DNA of 64,000 nucleotides from Symbiodinium natans (lineage: Eukaryota; Sar; Dinophyceae; Suessiales; Symbiodiniaceae): contig CAJNDS010002519.1 of assembly GCA_905221605.1 (NCBI GenBank), forward strand, positions 128,501-192,500, written 5' to 3'. This document shows, one piece after another, positions 52,424 to 62,067 of this stretch. Under the pieces are notes generated by a model. It ran no database searches. It was given only the letters and a program-made list of their open reading frames with translations, and was not told where the DNA came from. Positions within the stretch are counted from its first letter, which is position 1; the number at the start of each line of letters is the position of its first letter. A program made the translations under genes and the position numbers.

Positions 52424-52650
52424 ATTCATGGAATCCTCCCTTTGTTATCCCTATCTCAGTTCACATGCTTCTGCATTCAGAGGTCTGGATCAAGTCAAAC
52501 CTGAGCGCATCAGGCCGACGTGGCAACTTGTGAAACAGATTTGCAGGAACGTCAGTGACTCACTTAGCTTCGTTGGGCATGGTCTGTGAGCGAGGGCCAT
52601 GCCCCCCTGCTTGAACGTTGTCACACACGCACACATCGCGAGACGTCGTG
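52424..52650 (+). repeat. Dispersed repeat, copy 2 (uninterrupted)
   Basis: The uninterrupted counterpart of copy 1. Its frame reads HSWNPPFVIPISVHMLLHSE, then VWIKSNLSASGRRGNL, the end of a 193-codon open frame from 51952. Differences from copy 1 are mostly single substitutions plus a 14-bp deletion near 52618. Confidence 0.75.
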
Positions 52651-53304
52651 GGCTGAATGAAGTTGAGCAGCATTACTTCGGCATCCGCGCCGGGCCACAA
52701 AGCCTCCTCCATGCCAGCCTTCCACAGGAGATCTTCCAAGACGTCAAAAAAGGTCGGTCCCCTAACTTGGGCGGACCCCACATGTCGCTGCAACCCTCAA
52801 GCTTTTTTTTGGCCAAGTGCTGTGTGCAGTTTCTTAGGGCACAGATGCAATTTGACCAAGTCTTGCTCCGGAACCTCTAAGTTACATGTTTGTGGCAACC
52901 CCCGAGGTCAGACGCATCTGGTTTATGCTGCAGCGGCCTATCTGCGAATCGCCGCTTGCTGCAGCGCTCAAAACGAAGTTCGGCAAAGTTTCGCACGAGC
53001 AGACAGGAAGCGAAACTTCACGTCCAAATGAAGGGGTCCTCACGTCAGACAGCATGAGCCTGAGTGAAGGGCGGGCTAGGAAGTAGGGGCGGTGGGCAGA
53101 CAGGTCAGTGGGGTTGGGGGGGGGTGTTTGTGGGGGGGTGTGGGAAGGTCGGGGTGGGGTGGGTGGGAATTGTTGTTGGGTCTTGATGCACCGTCGCTCC
53201 CAGACACCTGTCGGCTAAGAGTCGGCTAAGGGCGGTACTCATTCCCGGCAAAAGGGTTCCCCTTGGACCTTGGCTAGAGGAAGCTGTTATAGTGGAGGTT
53301 TGCA

Positions 53305-53405
53305 ATGTTCACCGCTGAAGGTCCACGCACTCCTGGCCCTACCACCACACCCGTCCTGCCGGCGCCAGATGCTGGAAGACCTGAGACAACCAGAAGCTTG
53401 CCCAG
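53305..53405 (+). CDS. Candidate first exon, Pro/Thr-rich N-terminus
   Basis: An ATG at 53305 (context GCAATGTTC) opens MFTAEGPRTPGPTTTPVLPA, then PDAGRPETTRSLP, ending at TTGCCCAG|GTGGGT. The donor is good. No downstream partner was identified; 53.5-53.7 kb is a purine/pyrimidine-biased stretch. Confidence 0.4.
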
Positions 53406-54429
53406 GTGGGTTTTCTGTTTTCTCGATCTTGTTCTTGATGAAAGTTCTTGCAAGCCCCAAAGTTGCTGAACTACAAGGCCCTGGGTCCTGGCCACAGGGC
53501 CAGCTCAGGACCGTAAGACCGTGATAAACTTGTTTTTACTCCTTGAACCGCGGAACTTACGCGGGCTTGGTTCTCTAGAAGCCTTCTCCCCCCCCCAAAA
53601 AAAAAAACGAGGAGGCTCCCAATTTCCGTCTCCTCTCCTCCCCCCTCCATCTCCTTCCCCCTCCTCAAACGCAATCTGAGGAGTACTTGGCGAAGCTGCT
53701 GGCTTTGGTCTCGGGGCTTCCAAGCCTGGCTTGCCACATCGCGGCCAAGTTTCTCAGGGTGCCTGGTACGCCAAAACCAAGCTGGGAAATTACAAGCTTA
53801 AGAGTCTGGACGATAACTCTCAGTAGCTGGCATCCAGCGTAGGCAGGAGCCGCCTTTCGCCGAAATATGACCCGGCTTTCCTTGAGCTCCTGACTCGCAC
53901 TTCCTGCCTAGGTGATGTCAAGCGCATTGGCCATGGCTGCTGATGATGGAGCACCACAAGCACAGTAGGGTTCGGGCTCAAGCGTGTGCGGCGCTGCTAG
54001 GGTCAGCTGCCCGACGCGTCCAGTGTGACTCTACTCTCGGTTGACGGACTGCTCCCTCGTGCCTACAGGAGATGTCCCACCTCCAAAGCTGGAGCACTTC
54101 TACATGGTTTCGCCCTTCGGACGACCCAGTGCGACCTCTCGCTATCAGAGTGTTTTACATCTGGTGCGGTACAGTAGGTTCATATAGGTTCATGCTTTCA
54201 CAACACCAAGGATGTACACGCAACAGCTGGCAGAGTCACTGCTCTACCTGTCACCAAGCTGAAAGCTGTGTGCTTCGGAGGGTTAAGGTGGTCTCCAGCA
54301 AGAGAGGTGTCATGGCGTGATGTTCTGCATGCTGTCTGTTGCCCATCGACTCTTCAGGGACATTAGGCGAGTTATTGATTTGTACTGTTATACCCAGGTC
54401 ATTCGGACTTGGGCTGTGGGTCGTTACGG

Positions 54430-54700
54430 GGGGCATGCCGGGGATGCTGGCTCTTTGGCTCAACTGCGACAGGCTGAAGCTCACAAAGGACCAGCGCCTG
54501 GATCCAAAGGAGGAGGTGCTGAGTGTAGAGATTGCACGTTTCTCGCCTCTGGAAAAGGGAGGGAGGTGTGATGTGGGCCCTTGCCCGTCTACTGAGAGGC
54601 ACTTTTTGCACTCGAGGCACGTATGGACATTTTTCGTTCGCATGCGACAAGCTACCAAAGGCATGGTTTGCTGGACTCCAAATCTTGAAATGTTTCGTCT
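54430..54700 (+). CDS. Candidate exon, unknown protein
   Basis: A plus frame reading LALWLNCDRLKLTKDQRLDP, then KEEVLSVEIARFSPLEKGGR. Charged middle part looks coding. The frame is open 54339-54801 but its flanks are Cys/His-rich and doubtful. Confidence 0.35.
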
Positions 54701-54781
54701 TTCTGCTACTAAGTCTTTAGGTGGACCGCTTGCTATACATGGAGCTCAATGCGCCTGCAGTTTGTGCAAGAGGATATGCGA

Positions 54782-55048
54782 TCAGATGTGCGATGGACGG
54801 TAAAGATACGCGATAGCCTCAGCCTTGCCGCCTTCCTGAGGCTTCGTCGGCACACTGGTTGAGGCCGTGCCGCGCTTCGCGAACAGCTCCTTCCGCTTCC
54901 CCGCAACCCGGGCCCGATCAACTCTCGGGTGCCTAGGGCTTTCGGCGGTTTGGATTTCTTGTGCTTGTAGTGTAGGGCCTTGAATAATCGCAGGGCTGCG
55001 TCTGGATTGAAGTGGGGATGTAGGCTTCTCCGCCCACCACTTGCCCAT
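54782..55048 (-). CDS. Small 88-codon ORF, minus strand
   Basis: An ATG-to-stop minus frame: MGKWWAEKPTSPLQSRRSPA, then AESPRHPRVDRARVAGKRKE and KPQEGGKAEAIAYLYRPSHI. Codons are GC-rich at third positions and the composition is basic and Pro-rich, like a small nuclear or ribosome-associated protein, but no family is recognised. It opposes the local plus-strand trend. Confidence 0.4.
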   Translation of the reverse strand: MGKWWAEKPTSPLQSRRSPAIIQGPTLQAQEIQTAESPRHPRVDRARVAGKRKELFAKRGTASTSVPTKPQEGGKAEAIAYLYRPSHI

Positions 55049-55293
55049 GATATCTTTTCAGAAGGGTCTCCTAGAATCGAGTCTCTAAGTCCAGGTCCGT
55101 ACAGTACTTTTGTGTTGGATCATAGTTTGCTTGCAGGTACCTCGTGCAGGATTGCATCTAGCATTGCTTGACTCTGAGAACAGATGTTTCAGAGGTGGCA
55201 TTCCTACCCTCTAATGTCTGGGAACTGGGGCGCTACAGTAGCTGATGTGGGGGCTTTGTGTGCAGTCCTGCATGTACTGTAACTTTTGTGCAG

Positions 55294-55398
55294 ACTGATT
55301 ACAGAGGGGAGCGTGGGGCCTGTCACTTTTCCCAGGATCATCCTGACATCCAGCGGATGTGCGTCGAGCCACCATTCCGCAAGTTTGACCAAAGCTGA
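55294..55398 (+). CDS. Exon, unknown protein
   Basis: Acceptor TTTTGTGCAG| at 55293 opens TDYRGERGACHFSQDHPDIQ, then RMCVEPPFRKFDQS in phase 0. Convincing coding composition; the stop at 55396 may be read only if no donor precedes it. Confidence 0.5.
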   Translation, partial: TDYRGERGACHFSQDHPDIQRMCVEPPFRKFDQS

Positions 55399-55579
55399 AC
55401 ATGCCACGGATTTGTTGTTAAGCCCCCGTGTTTGTGCCAACGCCCCTGGAAAACGTTGATCTGGAACAAACAAAAAGTTTCTCACGTCTTTCAGCTGCGG
55501 TTAGTGCAGAGACAGACGCGGCCAGCGTCGAAACGAGGAAGTGTCTGGACTGGCTGGTGCCTGCAGTCACCCGGCCCAG

Positions 55580-55717
55580 AAGCTAGTTGTGCTCAGCACA
55601 AGAGACCTCAGTTATGACCGCCTTATAGCAGAGCTAAACACGAACGTTGGCAGTTGGATGTTGACACTAACCTTGGATGCCGACTATGAAGCCTTGCCCG
55701 GTTTGTCCGAGTTGTGA
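55580..55717 (+). CDS. Exon or 3' end, unknown protein
   Basis: Acceptor CGGCCCAG| at 55579 opens KLVVLSTRDLSYDRLIAELN, then TNVGSWMLTLTLDADYEALP and stop at 55715. Upstream, in another frame, AVSAETDAASVETRKCLDWL (55501-55590) may be the previous exon. Confidence 0.55.
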   Translation, partial: KLVVLSTRDLSYDRLIAELNTNVGSWMLTLTLDADYEALPGLSEL

Positions 55718-55847
55718 TCAGAGTAACCGCCTTGATCCAAACAACTCAACGCTGAAAAGCTTAAGCCTTGAGCCTCCCAGGCCACGGTGCGGGTCTTTGT
55801 TGCGATGACTCACTGCCATTATGGAAAAGCTTTCTGCACATTTTTTG

Positions 55848-55922
55848 GAGAGAGAGAGAGAGAAAGAAAGAAAGAAAGAAAGAAAGAAAAGAAAAGAAAG
55901 AGAGAGAGAGAGAGAGAGAGAG
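55848..55922. repeat. (GA)n/(GAAA)n microsatellite
   Basis: GA repeats, GAAA tetramers and GA repeats again on the plus strand. Confidence 0.9.
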
Positions 55923-56302
55923 CTGTGGTTGTGCGATGTGGTGCACTGGTGCATTGGGTCCACTGGCCACGGGATTCTAGGCGCTGCGTAAGACACGCGG
56001 AGCCCATGCCCCCAGCAGCTCGTAGGCACAGCACCGCATATTTGGTTCATTAGGGAGGATTGTTCAGGGCTGGGGAGCCAGCAGAATCGGGAAACAACAG
56101 CAGTGTCGCTGAGAGCGATCGGCACACTCCCACTGTGACCTGACCTTCGAGGCACGGGGCACGCTAAGGAACCGCTAAGGATCGGTGCCTCGGGGGAACA
56201 GGTCGTGCTGGGACGTGGGGGAGTCGCTTTTTCACCAATCGACGCGACTGTGTGGACTGGGCGCGCCCGCGCGCGGGGGGTTTTCGGGCCTCCCATGCCC
56301 GG

Positions 56303-56528
56303 TAGAAGAAGAAGAAGAAGAAGAAGAAGAAGAAGAAGAAGAAGAAGAAGAAGAAGAAGAAGAAGAAGAAGAAGAAGAAGAAGAAGAAGAAGAAGAAGAA
56401 GAAGCAGAAGAAGAAGAAGAAGAAGAAGAAGAAGAAGAAGAAGAAGAAGAAGAAGAAGAAGAAGAAGAAGAAGAAGAAGAAGAAGAAGAAGAAGAAGAAC
56501 AAGAAGAAGAAGAAGAAGAAGAAGAAGA
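56303..56528. repeat. 225-bp (GAA)n tract
   Basis: About 75 GAA units with isolated GCA and CAA interruptions. All six frames are open in or beside it and produce poly-Glu, poly-Arg, poly-Lys, poly-Phe or poly-Leu; no gene is called from them. Similar shorter tract at 57143-57193. Confidence 0.95.
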
Positions 56529-56808
56529 GAGAGAGCGAGAGAGAGCCTTCGGATGTCCACCCGAAACTCACAAGCAAGGTGTCCGCCAAAGAGCAATTGT
56601 AGGTCAAGGTGCGGGAGTGAACCTGCTCCAGTGGGGGGTTACAGTGGCCGCCAACACCTACTACCCAACCTTATTCCCCTATCACCCACTTTGTTACATG
56701 GCCACCTCCTCCAGCACCAATCTCACACCGACAAACTCTGTCGTGCGTGCCCCTCGCGGCGGCCCCTTCACAGGGGTCATACGCCTAGCAAGCAAGCAAG
56801 CAAGCGAG

Positions 56809-56876
56809 AGAGAGCGAGAGCGGGAGCGGGGGCGGGGGCGGGGGCGAGGGCGAGGGCGAGGGCGAGAGCGAGAGAG
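56809..56876. repeat. GAGAGC / GGGGGC repeat
   Basis: Hexamer repeat grading from GAGCGA to GGGGCG to GAGGGC. Confidence 0.85.
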
Positions 56877-57142
56877 GTAGGGTTTCGTTGGGGGATGCAG
56901 GCAGGGCACGGGGTTGAGAGTAGCACCAGTTCCCAGCAGCCGGACATCTATACTAACCTAAATGGGGTAGCCTCGTTGAAATGGGGGGATGGGCAACAGA
57001 GCTGAAGGAATGATCGGCGCCGCAGGCCCCCCTCTCACACAGTCCTCCACAACAACCTGGGGCCGCGCGGAGTGCGCCCGGGAAAAAACCCCTGTGCCCC
57101 AAGAAAGAAAGAAAGAAAAGTCAGAGAGGGAGGCCTCAAGCG

Positions 57143-57193
57143 CAGAAGAAGAAGAAGAAGAAGAAGAAGAAGAAGAAGAAGAAGAAGAAGAAA
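57143..57193. repeat. Second (GAA)n tract
   Basis: About sixteen uninterrupted GAA units, 600 bp from the longer tract and on the same strand. Confidence 0.9.
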
Positions 57194-57424
57194 GCTCGTG
57201 GGAAGGAAGGAGGGGGTTTCCGCGTGCACGGAGTGGCATTGGGGTACGCTAAGAGGGAAGAACATGGAAGAGCCATCGTGGCCGGAGCAGCTTACGCAGA
57301 CTAAGCTGCTGCAAATGTGTGTTGGGACGGAAAGTACTGGTTGAGGATACTGCTTTCATGGGGCATAGGTGGCAGGCAGGGAAATGTAGACCTGAGCTGA
57401 GCTCACTGAGCGCACAGTGCACAA

Positions 57425-57456
57425 GATGACGAGAGATGACGAGAGATGACGAGAGA
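57425..57456. repeat. 10-bp tandem repeat GATGACGAGA
   Basis: Three head-to-tail copies. Confidence 0.9.
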
Positions 57457-57608
57457 AGCCCAGAGGTGAGCCCTTGTAATTAATTGGAGGCCTCTTGTAG
57501 CGGGAGCCCGCTGCCCCACCTTTTTTTCCGAGCTTGGGAGTATTCAATTTCAACAAGATATAGTCGAAAGAGTCACGGGCAAGTATCTCTAGCTCGACAG
57601 ATCAGAGG

Positions 57609-57746
57609 ATGGGGCGGAAGAAACAAAACAATCAGATTGGGGGCGCGCGGTCCGACCAGCCAAGGATCCTGTACGAGCTGCAACTGGACATTGGTGGTGG
57701 GTCTGGACGGAGCATCCACCACGAGTCCCTGATCGTTTCTATTTAG
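57609..57746 (+). CDS. Candidate start exon, unknown protein
   Basis: An ATG at 57609 opens MGRKKQNNQIGGARSDQPRI, then LYELQLDIGGGSGRSIHHES and LIVSI, to TAG. Basic N-terminus then a beta-rich Gly segment; coding in character. First of a plus-strand exon series to 59 kb. Confidence 0.5.
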   Translation: MGRKKQNNQIGGARSDQPRILYELQLDIGGGSGRSIHHESLIVSI

Positions 57747-57775
57747 AGAAGTGCGGGCTTCACTGCTGCAGCTGC

Positions 57776-57945
57776 ATGGTCTTGTGTTGCTGCGCGCGGC
57801 TGGTAAGGTTTGTCAAAGAGGCATACAAGCGAGTCGGCATGAAAGATCAAGCCCTGGCTGCGCTGACAAACATCCTGGTGCGCTGCACGGACTACCGTTA
57901 CGATGTCTTGGAGGTTTTCAGCGTCGGTGAGGTGTTCTTAGCGCA
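57776..57945 (+). CDS. Exon, unknown protein
   Basis: The frame reads ARLVRFVKEAYKRVGMKDQA, then LAALTNILVRCTDYRYDVLE. A Lys/Arg/Glu helix followed by an aromatic turn, strongly coding. The frame is open to 57995; the donor is probably in the Val-rich end (TCGGTGAGG near 57925). Confidence 0.55.
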
Positions 57946-58373
57946 GCTGGGAGACAACTGGACAGTTGTGATTGTGCAACACTCACAACAGTTGTAAGCG
58001 AGACGAGTTTGGATGGAAGTAGGTGGTACAGTGACATGAAGTTGCCAATTAACAGAGCAGCTGCAATGCCTCATGGACCCCTGCGGATAAGGCAAAATGT
58101 GCGACCCAGCTTTCTTGGTGAGCTGTTGAGCCTTGCCCTTGCGAAGCTGCACACGCAGAAGTCGGGGTGGTCGCTGTCTATTCAGTCTGTTCTATCTTCC
58201 GATCTTCCCTCTGAGTCTCTCTGCCGACAGCTGTCTCCGCTCCAATCTCTTCTACGACGATCACGTAGAAGCCGGCTGGTGAAACCTGCTGTATGCCAAA
58301 CCTCTTCTGTCTGAGTCCAGGAGGGTTTGCGATAAGTAAGGATACTGTCTTTTTCTGTCCTTACACTTCGCAG

Positions 58374-58513
58374 TGCACTGAGGAATGGCCTAAACCTGGG
58401 TGCCTTTACACTTCATGTGGAGACTTTCCTGGCAGACTATGACCCTTTGTCCAAGGATGCCCTGCCGTCTGTACCAGCCGGGGGAGTGCAACGGTTACGT
58501 GTACATCAGCCTT
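58374..58513 (+). CDS. Internal exon, unknown protein
   Basis: Acceptor ACTTCGCAG| at 58373; donor AGCCTT|GTTAAG after 58513. The frame reads ALRNGLNLGAFTLHVETFLA, then DYDPLSKDALPSVPAGGVQR. Very protein-like. The same region is open in a second frame, which is Arg/Cys-rich and judged a shadow. Confidence 0.6.
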
Positions 58514-58573
58514 GTTAAGTTTTGTGAGCGGTTTGTGTGTAGGCAACTTGTAGAGCTTGAGGGTGGTGTGCAG

Positions 58574-58935
58574 ACGCTCTCAAGGGGATACTTTGCCAGG
58601 ACCAGCAGGTCTTGCACATGGAAATTGTGGAGATGCAGAGCAAGACGTCCAACAGCTTCAAGACTTATCTCCTTGTGTCTGCACCTGCATTGGTATGGAT
58701 CATGGTGCTGTTTCGGGGCGCTCTTCTCATCACCCCTTCAAAGCTGTACCTGGGTCGACGTGTTTGGCCGTGGAAGTTGCATGACAATGCTTGTTTCAAG
58801 GTGGCCACGAACTTCAAAGTCTTCCTTCTTGAGCCTAACCCCGAGAAACCCGCCTATGCTGCAGAGATCGGCGAACACTGGGATCCCAATTGGGCGCCTT
58901 GGCGGCGGTCACTTGGGATTCCAACTTCTGGGTAG
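58574..58935 (+). CDS. Exon with a hydrophobic span and Trp-rich region
   Basis: Acceptor GTGTGCAG| at 58573 opens QDQQVLHMEIVEMQSKTSNS, then YLLVSAPALVWIMVLFRGAL (a possible membrane segment or buried helix), WPWKLHDNACFKVATNFKVF and EIGEHWDPNWAPW. Open for about 120 codons. Family not recognised. Together with the exons at 57.6-58.5 kb it defines a plus-strand gene. Confidence 0.6.
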
Positions 58936-59340
58936 TGGTGTGGATGGGGGGCGCCAGGAAGCGTTCAAGGCTTCGAAGCTCAAAGGCTCTGCACGTTTGA
59001 CACGGGGGATAGCTTGAAACAACGTTATGAGCCGCAGCGGCAATGGCGGCGTATGCCTTTGTAGGGTGGGGTACAGTGGTGATCTAGTGGTGACACCCGA
59101 TGACGTGACGTAGCATGGTATGGCTTTGGAAGCCCTGCCCAGCCCAACTCTAGAAGCTGGCGGCACGCTTTGGGGTGCCTGCCGGAAGGCCCTAAAGGCA
59201 GGTAGTGTTACTCGATTTTGCTTTCCTCTGCATTGGACGCGTTCAAGGAATTGACGGTGCTGTTTAAAGCTCTTAATTTAAGGTCTGAGGATCGTTTGCA
59301 GATGCGAACCCCGAGTGGCTCATAACCTAGCCACTGCGTC

Positions 59341-59530
59341 ATGATGCAAATCGCCAATGCCGGTTGCAAGGAGACTCTTTTTCCCCGGCAGCCTCTGGTC
59401 GTCTGGGAGCGTGAGTATTCGAGCTTGGTGCGTGTCTGGCGCTGCTACGGTTCACAGAAACTCATCTACTTGAGCAGCTTTCGCTACTGCAGCCCTGGAG
59501 CTCGCGAATTTACTGAGCAAGTTCACCCCA
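59341..59530 (+). CDS. Candidate exon, unknown protein
   Basis: The frame reads MMQIANAGCKETLFPRQPLV, then VWEREYSSLVRVWRCYGSQK. Starts at ATGATG directly after a stop in frame. Could be a downstream exon of the preceding gene. Confidence 0.4.
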
Positions 59531-59755
59531 CGGAACATATGGCAAGTACCCAATCTCAGAAGTGATTGTGGAAGCTTGATCTCAGGATTCTGGCCCTGGA
59601 GTGGCAGGGAGCGGGCAAGCGCCTGTCTGATGCTGAAGAGTCCCCCAAAAGCGGGCAGGCGATCCAGCGCCTTGGAGAACCGGCCTTTCTTTGATACTGT
59701 TCAGAAGTATAGTCTGGCATGGACTTGAATCTCACCATAGTCGCCGTAGCCTTAG

Positions 59756-60050
59756 AGTCTTAGACCTGGATGCTGCAGCATCCATCCAAACGGCCCGAAG
59801 TCCTAGGTACGAGGTTTACCTCTTCCACTTGGCCGACCGCCGGGACGTCATGGCAGATTGCCTTCGTGCCTATGCAGCCTCCAAGGACACGAAGGGCGAG
59901 GGTCCCCCCGTGCCCTGGCTCAGACCCTCGAAACAGGAGATTTGTGCAGTTCGTCCGGCGGCTCAGGTTGCGCACCGACAAGCCGATAAGTTTTGCGTTC
60001 AGGAGATGGCAAGTGACAAGCATGGTGTTGAGCCTGCCGAAAGGTGTTGA
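59756..60050 (+). CDS. Candidate exons, unknown protein
   Basis: One frame reads LDLDAAASIQTARSPRYEVY, LFHLADRRDVMADCLRAYAA and SKDTKGEGPPVPWL to about 59930. Another then reads RNRRFVQFVRRLRLRTDKPI, then SFAFRRWQV to about 60000. Both look coding; either a small intron or a frameshift separates them. Confidence 0.4.
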
Positions 60051-60171
60051 CTGACCCAAGCTTTCGCACAATCGTGATCGCGCAGACCAAGGAGGAGACG
60101 GCTACCTGTTAGCTTATGTCGTCTCCGCCACTCAGAGTTCCCCCCATAAATGGCCCACTAATCTTTCTGCT

Positions 60172-60290
60172 AGCATGTTGCAGCTTCGCGGATGCAGCGA
60201 CCACCATCGTCATGCCACTCTCAAGTTCAATCAAGCAGAGAGTGCGGGAAATTGCAAGCCCACAAGAGCCACGACAGTGGCTTTGCAGGT
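60172..60290 (+). CDS. Candidate exon, unknown protein
   Basis: The frame reads ADAATTIVMPLSSSIKQRVR, then EIASPQEPRQWLC, ending near TTTGCAG|GTCTAG. The donor is consistent. Function unknown. Confidence 0.4.
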
Positions 60291-60299
60291 CTAGCTGAA

Positions 60300-60960
60300 G
60301 TGTTGTTTTAGCGTTAACTTTAAGACTTGGCGGTGCTTTGGGGTTCAGTACTTAAGACATGACTCGAACATACCAACCCCAAGATATCCCAAGCTGGCTC
60401 CCCAGGCTACAGTAGCCCTTTTCTCTATATACCCCAAATCTAAACCCTCGGCAGCCAGGAGCAGGTTCTGGCGGCTACGGTAACCACCCTGGGCCCAGCA
60501 CCCCGGCTCCTTGGCATGATGGAGAGATATAGAGGGCTGGAGGGTTTAGAGATGAGGGCTTTGGGTTTAGAGTCATTTCCCAAGATGCCCAATGCCCTGG
60601 ACCGTGTCGGGGGGCGGCAGGAGTGGGGGCCCCAACCACTGGACCCTTAAACCTCGAATTGAAACCATCAAACCTAGACCGCAAGGACACACCAACAAAC
60701 CCCCAAAGCAAAGTTCAAAGACAGTTAAAGTCTTTTGCCATATAAGAAGCCCTACATCCCTACGGTTCCATCACTCGCCAGTTTACAAAGAAGTCGTTGG
60801 GAAACACTGTCTCGCACAAGAAACTCCAGGGGCCCCGTAGGCCCATGGATACACAGCCTTTTCCGATTTGAAGAATACAAGATCAAACAAACGAAGAACA
60901 ACCAAATCCGAACAACAAAGCCGCAAGCAACACTTGGAAGTTGTAAGTTCTTCAACAATG
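60300..60960. other. Low-information stretch with TTTAGGG-like motifs
   Basis: No exon recognised. Motifs such as GGGTTTAGAG occur twice at 60543-60572 and the reverse form TCTAAACCC at 60439, but not in tandem; I do not call it telomeric. Confidence 0.4.
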
Positions 60961-61018
60961 CGAGGGTGATTCTAGAGATTCTTTACATTGCAATTCAAAA
61001 TCCTTCGCGCACATACAG

Positions 61019-61294
61019 GTTGAGATTCCGATTAAGTATTCTGTAGATGGCAACAGCGAGAATTGGATCCAATCTGGAGCTGGGTTGGAGAAGCTGAAGG
61101 GCAGCCTCTGCGAAAGTTCTTCAGCTCCCTGGAACCATAAGGGTTGGCCTCTTCGCCGCCGAGCAGAAGGCAGACCATCGGCCGCGACTCTTTGTGCGGC
61201 TTGGCTTTACGGGTACTCAAAATCGAGAAAATGTGTCAAGCTCTTCAGGATGAGTGACCCAAAGAAAGGCAGACGCGTGTCAGAGAACATGTGA
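61019..61294 (+). CDS. Exon or 3' end, unknown protein
   Basis: Acceptor CATACAG|G at 61018 opens, in phase 0, VEIPIKYSVDGNSENWIQSG, then AGLEKLKGSLCESSSAPWNH and KCVKLFRMSDPKKGRRVSEN. Open for 91 codons to a TGA. Beta-strand then Lys-rich C-terminus. Two other frames are partly open, so moderate confidence. Confidence 0.5.
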   Translation, partial: VEIPIKYSVDGNSENWIQSGAGLEKLKGSLCESSSAPWNHKGWPLRRRAEGRPSAATLCAAWLYGYSKSRKCVKLFRMSDPKKGRRVSENM

Positions 61295-61339
61295 GGGTTC
61301 TGGGAAGCATGCTGAGAACTGCAAAGGGAAACAGTTGAG

Positions 61340-61698
61340 CCGTTGCCTTTGTGATGGGAGCTTGGTGCAGCGCAGGTTGACAAAGGCGTCAGTCTTGGCG
61401 CCTCGGCTGGCACTCACGGAGAAGCCCCACCGGCCCGAAACGAAGAACTTGGTGCGGACAGTGCGACTAGCACAGCTTAGGCTTAGGCATTTCCTAGAGC
61501 CAGTTGATTGTCTCTTTTTCTGATCGCTATTTCGCCCGCTTGGTGCACCATGGCCTAAGTGCTGCGATGTCTAAGGAGTTTGCCATCAACTCCAGCTTCG
61601 TGGCTAGCACATTCGGCATAGTTTGTCTGTTTGCTGAGTTTGCTGTCGGTTTCCCTCTGCCCAACACATCCACTGTCACAGACGAGCGCGGGTTATGA
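61340..61698 (+). CDS. Candidate exons, possible membrane protein
   Basis: One frame reads LTKASVLAPRLALTEKPHRP, then ETKNLVRTVRLAQLRLRHFL (to about 61510). A second frame then reads SKEFAINSSFVASTFGIVCL, FAEFAVGFPLPNTS, which has a possible membrane span. Relationship not established. Confidence 0.35.
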
Positions 61699-62067
61699 CA
61701 GGCTTGTGGCGCGGTAAGAGGTATACCGGTATAACAGAGAGGCTCGTGTCCGCAGGCTGTCATAGTCTGTTTCGTCCACAGAGATAGCGGCACGTCTACA
61801 AATTCTACACATAGCTTTCCAGGAGGAGGGCCCAGTTTTCCGAAATCAGGTTGTAGCGTGGCGTAGTCCTGGGGCTGGAGTGAGAGGGGTTGTCTGGTGG
61901 CAACTTAGCCAAGAAGCCTGGTCCGCGCTCAGGCTCGGTGCAGTAAGCAGAGTCACCGCAGTGTCACCGCAGCTCGTTTCCAGCCAAGAGTCAAGCCGTT
62001 GCCAGAGTGCACCTGCCAAGCAAAGGCTGGTGTTTACCATGGAGGTCACAGGTACCTCTCGCTTGAA

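Noticed and set aside
56164-57005. Poly-Glu, poly-Arg and poly-Leu/Phe ORFs of up to 292 codons
   Set aside because: Produced by the (GAA)n tract in every frame; flanks show no coding pattern.
59712-59735. CCGTAGCC octamer resembling the start of the spliced leader
   Set aside because: Only eight bases match and the rest diverges; expected by chance in 64 kb.
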